Below, in pieces: positions 38,401-47,218 of a stretch of 64,000 bases of DNA. Both the position numbers and the translations under genes were made by a program. Source of the DNA: Stentor roeselii (Eukaryota > Ciliophora > Heterotrichea > Heterotrichida > Stentoridae); NCBI GenBank assembly GCA_006503475.1, contig RSEH01000182.1, positions 1-64,000 of the forward strand. The letters run 5' to 3'. Under the pieces are notes generated by a model. The model saw nothing but the letters and a program-made list of their open reading frames with translations, searched no databases and was not told where the DNA came from. The number at the start of each line of letters is the position of its first letter. The stretch's first letter is position 1.

Positions 38401-41400
38401 AAAGTAAAATCATGAACGTTCCATAGTTTAAATGTTCGGTCATATGAAGCACTCACTAGAAATTCACCTGATTTTATAAAGGTTAAACATGATATTTCTT
38501 TTGAATGGCCTGGAAGAGTCTTTTGAGGCTTTCTTGATGATAGGTCCCAAATGGTTATTGAAGAATCTTGACAACCGGAGGCTAGATGGGATGAGGATGG
38601 GTTGAAAGCTAGAGATGATATCGGCGATTTTGAACCTGGAAGGGAAAATTTTTCTTCCATTTTGGACAGGTCCCAGAATTTTATGGTTTTGTCGAAGGAA
38701 CAGCTTATTAATGTTATAGGGTCTGCGATGACTAGAGAACATACTGAACTTGTATGGCCTAAAAGTTCATTTATTAAATTTCCTGAATGAAAGTCCCAAA
38801 TCTTAATTGTCTTGTCCCATGAAGCACTTATCAAAATATCATCAAGAAAGACAAGTGCCTTAACAAGATCCCCGTGTCCTTGAAGAGACTTTAAAAATAT
38901 TCTCATCTGAAAGTTCCAAATTTTAATGCTTTTGTCCTTACCAGCACTAGCAATAAGTTGATACTTGTCACTAAAAGCTAGTGCTCGAATCGCTTCCTGA
39001 TGCTCCTGAAATTTCATCAACAAGCCACCAGAGGTATTCCAGACAATCAACCAACCATCCTCAGTTCCAGCAATAATAAGTCTTTTCTCAGCATCTGTGC
39101 AAATTGCCAGAACTGAAGAGTTAACTCCTACAAACTTTGCCCTTTCGCACATGTTTTTAATATTCCAAAGCTTGATACTTGAATCAGCCGATGCGCTGAT
39201 GACATATTTGCCATTAGGACTAAAGAGCACTGATTTGATAACTTCTCTCAAATGTCCTTCTAAGGTTAGTACTCGATGACTGTCTTCTAAGTTAAAGATA
39301 TGGATTTTGTTGTAGTCGTTCCAAACTGCAAGCTTTTGACTTGGGTGGATATCGATGCAGTTTGCTGCATAGACTATGTTTTGGAAGGTGTTTTCTAGTT
39401 TTTTGTTTGTTAAGGACCAAATTTTTATTGATTTATCCGCTGATACTGAAAAAATTCGCCCTCCTACTACTTTTATTTGGTTTATTATTCCTGTATGTCC
39501 GAGAAACTGATGTTCTATTCTTTTAAATGTGATTGACCACATTTTAATCTTGTCATTATTCGCAGAAATTAAAAACAGTGAATCATCTGTAAAAGCCAAA
39601 GAGCTCACAACACCAGTCTCAGGAAACGAAACAACAAGTTTTTTCGAACTAGTACTCCAAAGTTTAATCTCACCATCCGAGCTGCCTGTAACAAAATTAG
39701 AGTCATCAGGAGATAATTCAAGACATTTGATATCTTTGGTGTGTGCCTTATCACAAGAATCTTCTTGTTTGCTATTCACATTAAAAAAGCGAACTTCTCC
39801 GAATTCGTGACCAGTGATGATAGTTTTTTTATCTTTTGTTAAGCTAAAGCAAAAAATTTTTCCATAAATCGTATTCACTGTTTTCAGTGGTGACTTTGAG
39901 TTTAATATCCAGAGTCTTATTGATTTATCTTTAGATGCGGAAAAGAAGTGTTTAGGATTTGTTGATAAGACCAGAGAGTGAATAGTTCCTGAATGTCCTT
40001 CAAAAATAGTACAGCATTTTTTAGTCTGCAGGTCGAACGAAAGTATTTTTGAGTCTTGCATCCCTGCCAAAAGGTAAGCATCATCATAAGAAATTTCAAT
40101 AGAATAAATCATAGTAGCAGTCTTTATAACAGAAACCTCAGACCCCGTTGTAAAATTAGTAATAATAATCGACCTACACTGAGTTGCAACTAACACCCAT
40201 TTTTTCGATTCTAAAACCTTAACTGCATTAAGATAATCCGAAAACTTTTTCCTAAACTGCGAAACTCTTGAAGCAGCCTCCCAAACTTCAACCTCTCCAC
40301 CCAAGCTGCAAGCTGCAAAAAAAATCTCATTTTTCGACTTACAAGTATCAACAACTGGAAATAGAAATTCTTTAACCACATTAAAATTTTCCATTCTCAA
40401 AGTATCCCAAATAACCAAAGTCTTATCATTTGAACTACTCATCAAGAAGCTATTAACAAAAAGTAACGAAGTGATTTTTTCCCGATGATAATTCAATGAA
40501 AGTACCACCTCTCTCGATGAAAAACTCCAGATCTTAACCTGAAAATCAGCAGAAGCAGAAGCAGCGAGTTCATTTTTCAAATCACTAGCAATACACGTGA
40601 CTTCCTTCTGATGAAACGAGAGAGTTTCAAGTAACTCAGCTTTATCCGTATTCCAAATTCTTATAAGTGAGTCAGAGTATCCAGCAACGATATTATTTTT
40701 CAATGCAAGGGCGATACACAGTACTTCAGGAAGTCCAAAAGTAATGACTTGATTTTTTTTCTCAATGTCCCAGACCTTGAGAGTTGAGTCACTCGAGGCA
40801 CTGACGAGGTAGTCGCCACAACTGGAGACTTTTATCATGTTGACTTCTGACTGATGTCCGAAAAGTGTGCAGTAGTCTTTCCTGCTCACTGTGTTGAAGA
40901 CTTTTATTGTCTTGTCGCTGAGACCTGTTATGATTTTCTGAAGGTCGCTTGTGGCACAAACCGCCAGGGTGGTGTTCGGATAGTAAGTCAGGCCGTAAAC
41001 CTTCTTTTCCAAGCTTAGGTCCCAGATAGTCATGTAAAAAGCATCAGAACAAGTTAAAAGCAACTTTGAGTCATCAGCGAGTTTTAAAGATTTCACACCT
41101 CTTGAGTCTGTTAAATGACATTTTAATGTCCAATCTTCTTGATTCCAAACTTTTATTGAAACTCCTGCAGATGAGGCAAGGAAAACCTGGTCGATATCTA
41201 GACAAGTCACACTTTCATTGAAAATTTCTAAGATTTTCTCGTTTTTCTTATCAGATATCTCGAATAACCGAAGACTCTTATCAGAGCATCCGGAGATTAA
41301 GTACTTTAAATCATTTGAAATCTGGATTGAATTCACTGCAGAAGGCATTTCGATGTTTTGAATTAAAATTCCTTCTATTGTCCATTGTTTTATCAACTTG

Positions 41401-41846
41401 TCGTCTGAACAGCTGAAGATTTGGTCAGAACCTAAGAAAAGTGCAGAGTTGACTTTTTCACTGTGGCCTGTAAAGGTTCTGATTAGGGATCTACTTGCAA
41501 AGTCCCAAAGTTTTAAAGTCGTGTCAGATGATGAGCTCAGAAACATGGAATTTTCTTGGTTGAAGGAAAGACTTAACACGTCTGCGCTGTGGGACTTTAA
41601 AGTTTGAACTAGCTTTAGATCTGTCAGGTCCCAGATTATGATGGACTTGTCGGTGGAACCACTTAAAAGTGAATGGTCGTCGGAGGATAAGGCGAAACAG
41701 AGGATGGAACCTGAATGGGACTTTAATTCACCTTTTATTTCGATTAACTCTCTTTGGAGAACTTCAAAGTCCTTGGGTTCAGGATTTGGATTCCCGTTTT
41801 GAGCTTCAAGAAGCTTTAAGGTTAGATCTGAACCTGTTGAAACCAT
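35442..41846 (-). CDS. Giant WD40-ankyrin-TRP-like cation channel fusion
   Basis: A single uninterrupted frame of 2134 residues. Residues about 45-1485 hold roughly 35 WD40 repeats, counted by the closing strand (for example DKSIIIWDL, DSSIKLWNI, DKTIKIWDF) at about 41-residue spacing; 35 would fill five seven-bladed propellers. Residues about 1545-1625 contain an ankyrin-like segment (FTILHVLCFNGRDDIIENLL). From about 1745 to 1965 come six membrane helices in the ion-transport pattern: S1 GYSLLLFVNIALILVLI, S2 YVSIFVLINILLVAWEG, S4 LLWLVIFTNFLRGLTAFRLF without a regular Arg ladder, S5, a re-entrant pore TLWMTPYKLNFGSYD, and S6 VIVMLNLLVSILGDSHDQF, as in TRP channels (LLNLLIA.MGDT). A coiled coil follows (1970-2134). 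Predicted: a weakly voltage-dependent, probably tetrameric cation channel with a huge cytosolic WD40 scaffold. Confidence 0.92.
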   Translation of the reverse strand: MVSTGSDLTLKLLEAQNGNPNPEPKDFEVLQRELIEIKGELKSHSGSILCFALSSDDHSLLSGSTDKSIIIWDLTDLKLVQTLKSHSADVLSLSFNQENSMFLSSSSDTTLKLWDFASRSLIRTFTGHSEKVNSALFLGSDQIFSCSDDKLIKQWTIEGILIQNIEMPSAVNSIQISNDLKYLISGCSDKSLRLFEISDKKNEKILEIFNESVTCLDIDQVFLASSAGVSIKVWNQEDWTLKCHLTDSRGVKSLKLADDSKLLLTCSDAFYMTIWDLSLEKKVYGLTYYPNTTLAVCATSDLQKIITGLSDKTIKVFNTVSRKDYCTLFGHQSEVNMIKVSSCGDYLVSASSDSTLKVWDIEKKNQVITFGLPEVLCIALALKNNIVAGYSDSLIRIWNTDKAELLETLSFHQKEVTCIASDLKNELAASASADFQVKIWSFSSREVVLSLNYHREKITSLLFVNSFLMSSSNDKTLVIWDTLRMENFNVVKEFLFPVVDTCKSKNEIFFAACSLGGEVEVWEAASRVSQFRKKFSDYLNAVKVLESKKWVLVATQCRSIIITNFTTGSEVSVIKTATMIYSIEISYDDAYLLAGMQDSKILSFDLQTKKCCTIFEGHSGTIHSLVLSTNPKHFFSASKDKSIRLWILNSKSPLKTVNTIYGKIFCFSLTKDKKTIITGHEFGEVRFFNVNSKQEDSCDKAHTKDIKCLELSPDDSNFVTGSSDGEIKLWSTSSKKLVVSFPETGVVSSLAFTDDSLFLISANNDKIKMWSITFKRIEHQFLGHTGIINQIKVVGGRIFSVSADKSIKIWSLTNKKLENTFQNIVYAANCIDIHPSQKLAVWNDYNKIHIFNLEDSHRVLTLEGHLREVIKSVLFSPNGKYVISASADSSIKLWNIKNMCERAKFVGVNSSVLAICTDAEKRLIIAGTEDGWLIVWNTSGGLLMKFQEHQEAIRALAFSDKYQLIASAGKDKSIKIWNFQMRIFLKSLQGHGDLVKALVFLDDILISASWDKTIKIWDFHSGNLINELLGHTSSVCSLVIADPITLISCSFDKTIKFWDLSKMEEKFSLPGSKSPISSLAFNPSSSHLASGCQDSSITIWDLSSRKPQKTLPGHSKEISCLTFIKSGEFLVSASYDRTFKLWNVHDFTLKASCIAASFNIFGAIELCSDSLLIAASDKSLTLWDIETCRQKTVMLWPSATAYVIRRFHDFFYIGMSNGSVCVYDALTNKFCKYFVVSNTFISDLRVHSNGTVMVAGGGDKNFIVFDLEKNISCGLPGHTNSISAVEVTQDLNIGISGGLDSSIKIWDISGLPSESPQWKDKERLKFTLSGHRRAIQSLLLFSQNNWIISTSFDKTIKIWDIAERSELKVMKNHKGPVICSALIRNETLLATGSEDSSIKIWDFLYGNENFFLFGHTGKVVAICESEDQERLISGGDDCLVKIWDLKEKCVEFSFRAHSDSITSLAIMGNNYLLTGSADQALKLWDFKNYYTSNRTLNTILKNVERENWSIKNTFDPYCQDKLVFYNIYENIRSDEYSFMSKTVSQVSFTQYKFTILHVLCFNGRDDIIENLLTQPTLIRPDRFSRSPIYYAIIKKHQNCADLILNYLCKSIEESKQLECFSSIYSLRHDFTMIISNSSVHLKDFLNVMIQTSPVFFSKLSVSLPRIQFSSTFLPSLNETPSLLNEEQKDEEHLEEIPIQFDFSLFELPSQVGSSEVINLLNSILECSDSQIFETEIIQNYIQFQWNRVKYWTIGYSLLLFVNIALILVLIDESGPDGDKNSDNWFYVSIFVLINILLVAWEGIQIAIQKFEYFTDTWNIFDMLRILSTFTWIIFSISWRPLLWLVIFTNFLRGLTAFRLFDGTRYYVRLILRSVSDTKFFVIMLSYAIITFGSMVMVSDGKAISVTFETLWMTPYKLNFGSYDMTEEAPALLKAVYIIATMINVIVMLNLLVSILGDSHDQFQVEKNIIDYKEKAILSLEIQQMMFWNREINSNFFMHVMKSFASAGMQESWEGRMIYMEKKIEKVTQVFSENQNRFGEKINEKIIETQQFIEEKILPVQENLVKIMNSPAGNENVLEILKLTQTDFDLKIDALGRKVDCSHNEINQKVMELDGKISGIQSGIDRIMTFLASNN

Positions 41847-42099
41847 TTATATGATGGTTTAAGAATTAGGGAATAAATAATTTTGAATCTAGAGATGGGT
41901 TTTTATGTTTTTATATGAAGGTGATAATTTACCCCTAATATTTTTTTAAAACCTAAAACTATCTTAAATATTAGATGTCGGTACTTATCCAACTCTTAAT
42001 TCTTCCAATCATCAATCAATTTCAAAGATTAAATGATAGACTCATAAAATCTAATAATTTTAAAAATACAAATCTCTTCAAAATGAACCATTTTATAAA

Positions 42100-43011
42100 A
42101 TGAAACTAGAAGACTTACGAAACAACTGCTTCCTTGAAATAATCGAGTTTCTCACCTTTTCAGAAATAGCGAGTCTCCGAGTAATCTGCAAGTTCTTTCA
42201 GAAATTAATATCAAACAACTATCAATTTATTCAAAACCTGCTCTCATCAAGATACCTGATCGAAAATTCTGAAAACTTGAGAAACTGGGACGAAATCTCT
42301 GAAAAGATAAAAAAAGGATTAGACTCAAACACAATCGAGTATTTTTACCCTTATTACACCAACGGAGGGACTTATCATAATTATTCTGCTTATTTCATTC
42401 AAAATATTCTCAATGGTCGTGTTTACTGCACAACTGAAAAGAACAATATTCTTGTGAAGTACGGTTTCACGAGAAGCGAACCAATGCCTGAAACAGATCC
42501 ATTAGATCATAAAATATCAGACACCGAATTCTGCATAAAAAGCATCGAAGACTCGATGGATATTGACTGGAAAAATATTTCATTTATACATTCGGTCAAA
42601 ATAAGCATTCCTATACATGGCTTCACTTGCCCTGTTTCCACCTTGATGGTATTCAGTAGTATTGAAAAAGAAGACCTTGGAATGATCAAGTTATTTTATA
42701 ATACTTTTGATGTTGATCAAGTTGTTCATATCGCGAATTCTTTGAACTTGAATCCAATTGTTGATAGTTCGGATAGTCGTACTAAAGTTACTTTTGATAG
42801 ACGTGAACTTGGACTAGCTCCTTTGATGTGGGTCAAAGTGAAAAGTGTTTATACTAGACAAGAACATTACTTTTCGGAAAAACTGCAGAAAAGTCGATTC
42901 GCGAGATACTTTTATTTGCTTTTAATTGAGGCTGAGAATCTTGGAAGCGATTTTAATATTGACTGTGGCGAAGTTATTCCTGTATTCAAATTGATTAGAA
43001 TCAAGAATTAG
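42100..43011 (+). CDS. F-box-like protein, unknown target
   Basis: A 303-residue protein. Residues about 8-45 fit an F-box: CFLEIIEFLTFSEIASLRVICKFFQKLI, with the usual LxxLxxx..LR.VCK.F pattern, suggesting a substrate adaptor of an SCF ubiquitin ligase. The rest (about 60-303) is a mixed domain that I do not recognise, with GFTCPVSTLMVF and a conserved-looking C-terminus CGEVIPVFKLIRI. No intron; ATG preceded by TTTATAAA. Two decayed relatives lie downstream on the same strand (43988-44600 and 46520-46985), so this is the surviving copy of a small local family, and the C-terminal domain must have duplicated together with the F-box. Confidence 0.8.
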   Translation: MKLEDLRNNCFLEIIEFLTFSEIASLRVICKFFQKLISNNYQFIQNLLSSRYLIENSENLRNWDEISEKIKKGLDSNTIEYFYPYYTNGGTYHNYSAYFIQNILNGRVYCTTEKNNILVKYGFTRSEPMPETDPLDHKISDTEFCIKSIEDSMDIDWKNISFIHSVKISIPIHGFTCPVSTLMVFSSIEKEDLGMIKLFYNTFDVDQVVHIANSLNLNPIVDSSDSRTKVTFDRRELGLAPLMWVKVKSVYTRQEHYFSEKLQKSRFARYFYLLLIEAENLGSDFNIDCGEVIPVFKLIRIKN

Positions 43012-43987
43012 ATTTAGAGATAGAATATAGTTAAAAATAGTTAAAAATGCTGTATGATGGATGCTGAGGAATTTTTCAAGGATTAACAATAATTTTGTTG
43101 ACTCATCGAAAATTTAACCTATTGTTTGATAATCATTTAATATATTAAAAATATTCTTTATCTTAATCATAAGATCCAAGCAGATCTGAATGAGTACGTG
43201 GAGATGTTTCTGAGGTTTACCTTTTAAGTAATATTTTTTCGTCCTTGAAATTTTTACCCAAGCATTCGAGTATTTCTTTTTCAAAGATTTAAGATCTTTA
43301 AATAAATTTAATTCTTGTGGTGAATTCGTAAAGACATTTTAACTCTATCAAAAATTCACTTGCTTCTAAAAGAATTTTTCAGAAGAGTATTACATTAAAG
43401 ACTCAGCTATTAAGTGCTAAAATAATAAATATAATCGAGTTTGAACTTAAAGAGGCAGAATCAACTTTTCTTCACAAATAAAAATCAAAGATTTAGACCA
43501 ATTGTCTAACAAAAGGGAGAGAAGGAAAAGAATAAAACAAAAAAACTACAAAAAGAGAGCTGTGACTAATTGGAAGCGGGCCTTATGAAAATCCCTAATA
43601 AAAAGGTAAAGTTTATACCATAACCAAAATGCATTGAGAAATTGACTAAATCCAATAATTAGGAATTTTCTTTTTGTTTTCTTATATGCTCGATATATAA
43701 TTTTGCAACTTTATGTTTTATCTTATAATTAGAGTACCTAATCAACAATCCCCTTAAATTGCATTAAAGGTAATAAATTATAATACTATATATATAAAAG
43801 ATTTTTCAAACTTAAAATTACACTGATTTTGTATAAATTCAGCTTATTTGTTAATTATCATCTAAATCTTGTTAATATCTTATAAATCTTTTTCTATTCC
43901 TAAACCTTACCCAGATTTAAGTATTTCAACAAAAAAAACTGCGGAAATATTGAATCCTTATAAATCCCTATTAGTTAATAAAAAAAT
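43012..43987. other. AT-rich intergenic region
   Basis: A 976-bp stretch between the F-box gene and its first decayed copy. No open frame of note, no recognisable relic and no structured RNA seen. An A/G-rich patch occurs at about 43505-43560. Confidence 0.5.
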
Positions 43988-44600
43988 TTTTAGAGCTTGA
44001 AAACAATATCTTGCTTGATGTCCTTGAGTTTCTTATCTTTGCAGAAACACTCAGTAAGAAAAATCTAGAAATGTTCTTGTCAAGCACTTTTGTACCAACA
44101 ATAAATATGCACCTGTTCATCCCTTAAGTAAATGAGTATCGAAAATGTTTATTATATTGATAACATTGAAGCGTATATAGTACTCTAATAAACGAAATAC
44201 CAGTTATTCAGTCAATTAAAATTAATGCACCTTTTCCTTCTTGTTTTTCTTGCCCTGTTTCTTCTTGACAGTTTTTAGCAGTGCTGAAAAAAAGAGAGCT
44301 TGATTTAATAAAACTATTTTATGATGCTGCTAATATTTAAAAGTTATCGAAATTGCAATAATTATGAAATTTAACCCGATTGCTGATAGCTCAAATAATC
44401 TTATTGAGTTACTTTTTGTAGAAGAACCTGGAAATAGCTTTTTGTTGTGGGTTATACTGAATTGTACTTTTAATAGACAAATCATAAATATTTGGAGAAA
44501 ATGCAGAAAGTCTTTCGATATTTAATACCAAAAGAAATAAATAAGAAAGCGATTTAAACCTCACAACAAAAGTTTCTCTAAACTGATAATTGAAGTTTTA
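43988..44600 (+). pseudogene. Decayed copy of the F-box gene (copy 1)
   Basis: Collinear nucleotide and protein similarity to the gene at 42100-43011 across most of its length. The opening LENNILLDVLEFLIFAETLS matches the F-box; 44240-44330 matches the FTCPVSTLMVFSSIEKEDLG region; 44345-44580 matches the NPIVDSS ... LMWV ... EKLQKSR part. The reading frame is broken by several stops and length changes and there is a shortened middle. All changes are scattered, as in an old unselected duplicate of a host gene. Same strand and order as the parent, so a tandem duplication is likely. Confidence 0.82.
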
Positions 44601-45577
44601 CTTCTCTTGAAATCTCTCCTAAAAAGCCTCTTAATCACAAAATCGTGAATTCAATAGTCAGATTTAGGGCATCACGATGAAAAGCCTTGAATTACCACAA
44701 AAGTAAGTAAACTCTTTAACTTTTTCAGCCGATTCTCAATTCCTCATGACTAGCATAAAAACAAGACTTTAATATTATAAGATTTGATCACGAAGCATCG
44801 ATTCGAGTTATTCATGCAATCAAATGCAAAGCAAGCCCTCATTCAACTAAGATTCAATTCAACCAATATCGCGAAGTTCAAACCAAGAACTGATCATTTG
44901 GAGAAAGAATCCCAAATTTTTTAAATCGAATCTTGGTTGTTAATTGGCATTTGGTTGACTTAAGCTGGGATTTTAGTTCTTTTCTATTTTCGAGTAATTC
45001 CTATAGCGCTGCCATAACTGCCAGGCTTTAAATTTAATGGATGCTGTGAATTGTTCGTCTTTCAGGGCATTCAATCAGTATCTTCTGTTCAATTCGTTTA
45101 AGCAGATTATATGTGGTTTTAGAAAAATATGAGTAAAATTCATAATTCAGAAACTGCAAAATTTTAATTGAAGACAATTAGATGAGCATTTAGAATTAGC
45201 AAGCATGATTTTGTTAACATCAATGAAAAGATATGGGTTGTGAAAATGAAGAAGGAATCATGATTTGGAACTTTGAGATTGGATGACTTTAAAATTTTTT
45301 CAAGATCTACTGAGTAAAGAACTTGCTAGGGCGAAATCATTTATTTGAGAAAACTACAGAGGATAATTTTACCATCATAAAGTTTCGAAAAGCCTATATC
45401 AAAAAAGAAGTTAATCAATCGCACCTGGAGCAAGTAAATATTTTCAAAACTATAAATATATCAATATGTTGAAATAACATTTATTTGCTTAAAACTTTTC
45501 ATTCCTGGACAGGGTATCAAAACATTAGAAAGCATTTGCCAGTCAATCCCATATTAAATCTTCAAAAAGAATCCTTC
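44601..45577. other. Intergenic region upstream of RNase P RNA
   Basis: About 1 kb without a supported gene. Two overlapping coding-like plus-strand frames of about 40 codons lie around 44785-44925 and may be relics, but neither shows a motif. The last 30-80 bases should hold the RNA polymerase III promoter of the RNase P RNA gene. Confidence 0.45.
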
Positions 45578-45583
45578 TATAAA
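45578..45583 (+). promoter_or_regulatory. TATA box of the RNase P RNA gene
   Basis: TATAAA lies 28 nt upstream of the predicted RNA 5' end (45606), the spacing expected of external (type 3) RNA polymerase III promoters, which drive RNase P RNA in many eukaryotes. The matching upstream proximal element cannot be recognised without other snRNA promoters from this species. Confidence 0.65.
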
Positions 45584-45605
45584 CACTTTCCTCACCCTCT
45601 TAATT

Positions 45606-45823
45606 GGTCAAGTCCAAGTTTGCGCCTAGATAAGCACTAAAAGCGAAAGCTCTTTATCTGGGAAGGTCTGAGGTGCCCGTCATCCGAGAGGAAATACACG
45701 AGAGTGTAGAGATGGTCAACAGAAACAAACCAGCAATGTGTTGAAAGGGCCATTAGGCATGCAGCTAAGTCCAATGCGCAAAGGCTTTAAGCTAACTCAA
45801 TTCAGACTACTCTGGATTTGACC
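45606..45823 (+). ncRNA. RNase P RNA
   Basis: A 218-nt RNA that forms the catalytic core of the tRNA 5'-processing enzyme. CR-I GGGAAGGTCTGAG (45660-45672) and CR-V CAATTCAGACTACTCT (45798-45813) match human RNase P RNA almost exactly and pair to form P4 (GGTCTG with CAGACU). CR-IV AACAGAAACAAACCAGC near 45718-45734 matches human AACAGACUCACGGCCAGC. The ends pair as P1: GGTCAAGTCCA (45606-45616) with TGGATTTGACC (45813-45823), 11 bp including one G-U; that helix shares base 45813 with the CR-V block. P2 is TTTGCGC (45619-45625) with GCGCAAA (45776-45782), and P3 is the AGATAA...TTATCT hairpin before CR-I. TATA lies 28 nt upstream and TTTT follows directly. RNase MRP RNA is excluded by the RNase P-type CR-I and CR-V. 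The parvulin ATG is 10 nt downstream. Confidence 0.96.
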
Positions 45824-45827
45824 TTTT
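45824..45827 (+). terminator. RNA polymerase III TTTT terminator
   Basis: TTTT immediately after the 3' strand of the P1 helix of the RNase P RNA. A run of four T on the coding strand is the standard RNA polymerase III stop signal. It lies 6 nt before the parvulin start codon. Confidence 0.75.
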
Positions 45828-45833
45828 CCATAA

Positions 45834-46232
45834 ATGCCGAAAGGAAAAGCAAAAAAAGGCAAAGGAAACCAACCCGAAGAAGAAGAGAAAAAAGGGCCAA
45901 CAAAGTTGAAAGCTTGCAAGTAACATCTAAATAGTTTCGTAAAAGCCCGACATATTCTCTGTGAAAAGCAATCTAAAGCTTTAGAAGCCTTGGGCTTGTT
46001 AAGGGCTTCTTCTGGAAACAGACCCAGTCCTGCTGAATTCGGAAGAATCGCTGAACAGTTCTCAGAATGCTCAAGTGCGAAAAGAGGAGGAGATCTTGGA
46101 TGGTTCCCCAGGGGAAAAATGATTGGAGCCTTTCAGGATGTCGCTTTTGGACTTGAACCTGGCAATATGAGTGATGTTTTTAGAACTGGAGAAGGGTATC
46201 ATATTGTTTTGGTTGAAGGTAGAAGGGCTTAG
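45834..46232 (+). CDS. PIN4: Parvulin-type peptidyl-prolyl isomerase (PIN4/Par14-like)
   Basis: Splicing a 15-nt intron (45920-45934, GTAACATCTAAATAG) gives a 127-residue protein, very close to human Par14 (131). Exon 1 codes the basic N-terminal tail MPKGKAKKGKGNQPEEEEKK, as in Par14, which uses it for DNA or pre-ribosome binding. The junction restores the first strand of the domain, CNFVKARHILCEKQSKALEA (family VKVRHILCEKHGK). The rest shows FGRIAEQFSECSSAKRGGDL, WFPRGKMIGAFQDVAF and GYHIVLVEGRRA, all family-typical. No WW domain, so it is PIN4-like rather than PIN1-like. Parvulins of this group catalyse prolyl cis-trans isomerisation and act in ribosome biogenesis. The ATG is 10 nt after the RNase P RNA. 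Confidence 0.96.
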
Positions 46233-46519
46233 GTAGATAATAGCACAGTTGAGATGAAATGAATGTAGAAGGTGGTGGAATTTATTTTGGAAAAGTTTGG
46301 GTTTTGATTTAGCAGGGTTTAGAGTTTGGTGGTTTTGGGTTAAGTGGAGTTTTTTGAGGAGGTTATGATGATTGAGAGATTGAAGAATGTTTAAGATTAT
46401 TTGGATTATATAAGTTTAATTTCGATAAAAGGAAAGAATTAAAGACTATAATCAATTCTCTTGTATTAAAAATTATCGAATTAGACCAAGTTTTTACAGA
46501 GCTTTTCTAGGACTCGTTT
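46233..46519. other. G/T-rich 3' flank of the parvulin gene
   Basis: From about 46250 to 46390 the plus strand is G/T/A-rich and almost free of C, the reverse of the C/A-rich leaders seen before genes. No open frame. Confidence 0.4.
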
Positions 46520-46985
46520 TATTAAATTTGAGAAATAATTGTTTCCTTGAAATATAAGAATTTTTTAATTTTCAGATATCGAAACCTTCGAAAAACTTGC
46601 AGGTTGCTTCAATCCCTAATGTGTATTAACCACGAAGTAATGAATGTTTATTTTATAACAGATTTTTATAGAGAACACAGAAGATTTATATAAAATGGAC
46701 TAACTATGCGATGAAATAATACCTCATAAGACTGTTAATCATTTGAGAATTTTTATCTATTTTATGGCTTATGAAAGTTACTTTTGATAGAAAAGTACAG
46801 GCATGTCTTCGTTGTTGTAATCAAGGTAAATACATATTTCAATAGGAGAAAGTGGAATTTCTGGGAAAGCTAAAAAAGCAGATTCTCAAGGTATTTTATT
46901 TCTTTTAATTGAAGCGCAAAGTACTTTTAATAATATTGATTTTGGAGAAGTCACTCCTGTGTTTAATTGATTAGAATAAAGGAAT
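46520..46985 (+). pseudogene. Decayed copy of the F-box gene (copy 2)
   Basis: The 5' part (46524-46620) aligns with the F-box region of the gene at 42100 (LRNNCFLEI, then a stop, then EFFNFQ...). The 3' part (46775-46985) aligns with its KVTFDR segment and its C-terminus (NNIDFGEVTPVFN compared with DFNIDCGEVIPVFK). About half of the parent's middle is missing and several stops interrupt the frame. Same orientation as the parent and copy 1; the RNase P RNA and parvulin genes lie between the two decayed copies. Confidence 0.8.
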
Positions 46986-47218
46986 GAAAAATGATTAATA
47001 GAGATTAACTGATAAATTTAGTATTTCACTATTTTTAAACCAAATTTGAAGTAATAAGTTTATCTGATATTAAATCTTATTCTTTTAATCCTAATTAGTA
47101 TGGGTCTATTGGATATAACTTATTTTTTATAAGGCTATAAAGACTTTTAACGAATTAAGATTAATACTCAGTAATTCAAAAATTTATCTTATTAAAGGTC
47201 TAATCTAGATAAAATACA

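Noticed and set aside
44785-44925. Two coding-like plus-strand frames of about 40 codons
   Set aside because: Both overlap the same DNA, lack a start, motif or splice partner, and cannot be told from chance.
45606-45823. RNase MRP RNA as an alternative reading
   Set aside because: CR-I (GGGAAGGTCTGAG), CR-IV and CR-V follow RNase P rather than MRP consensus.
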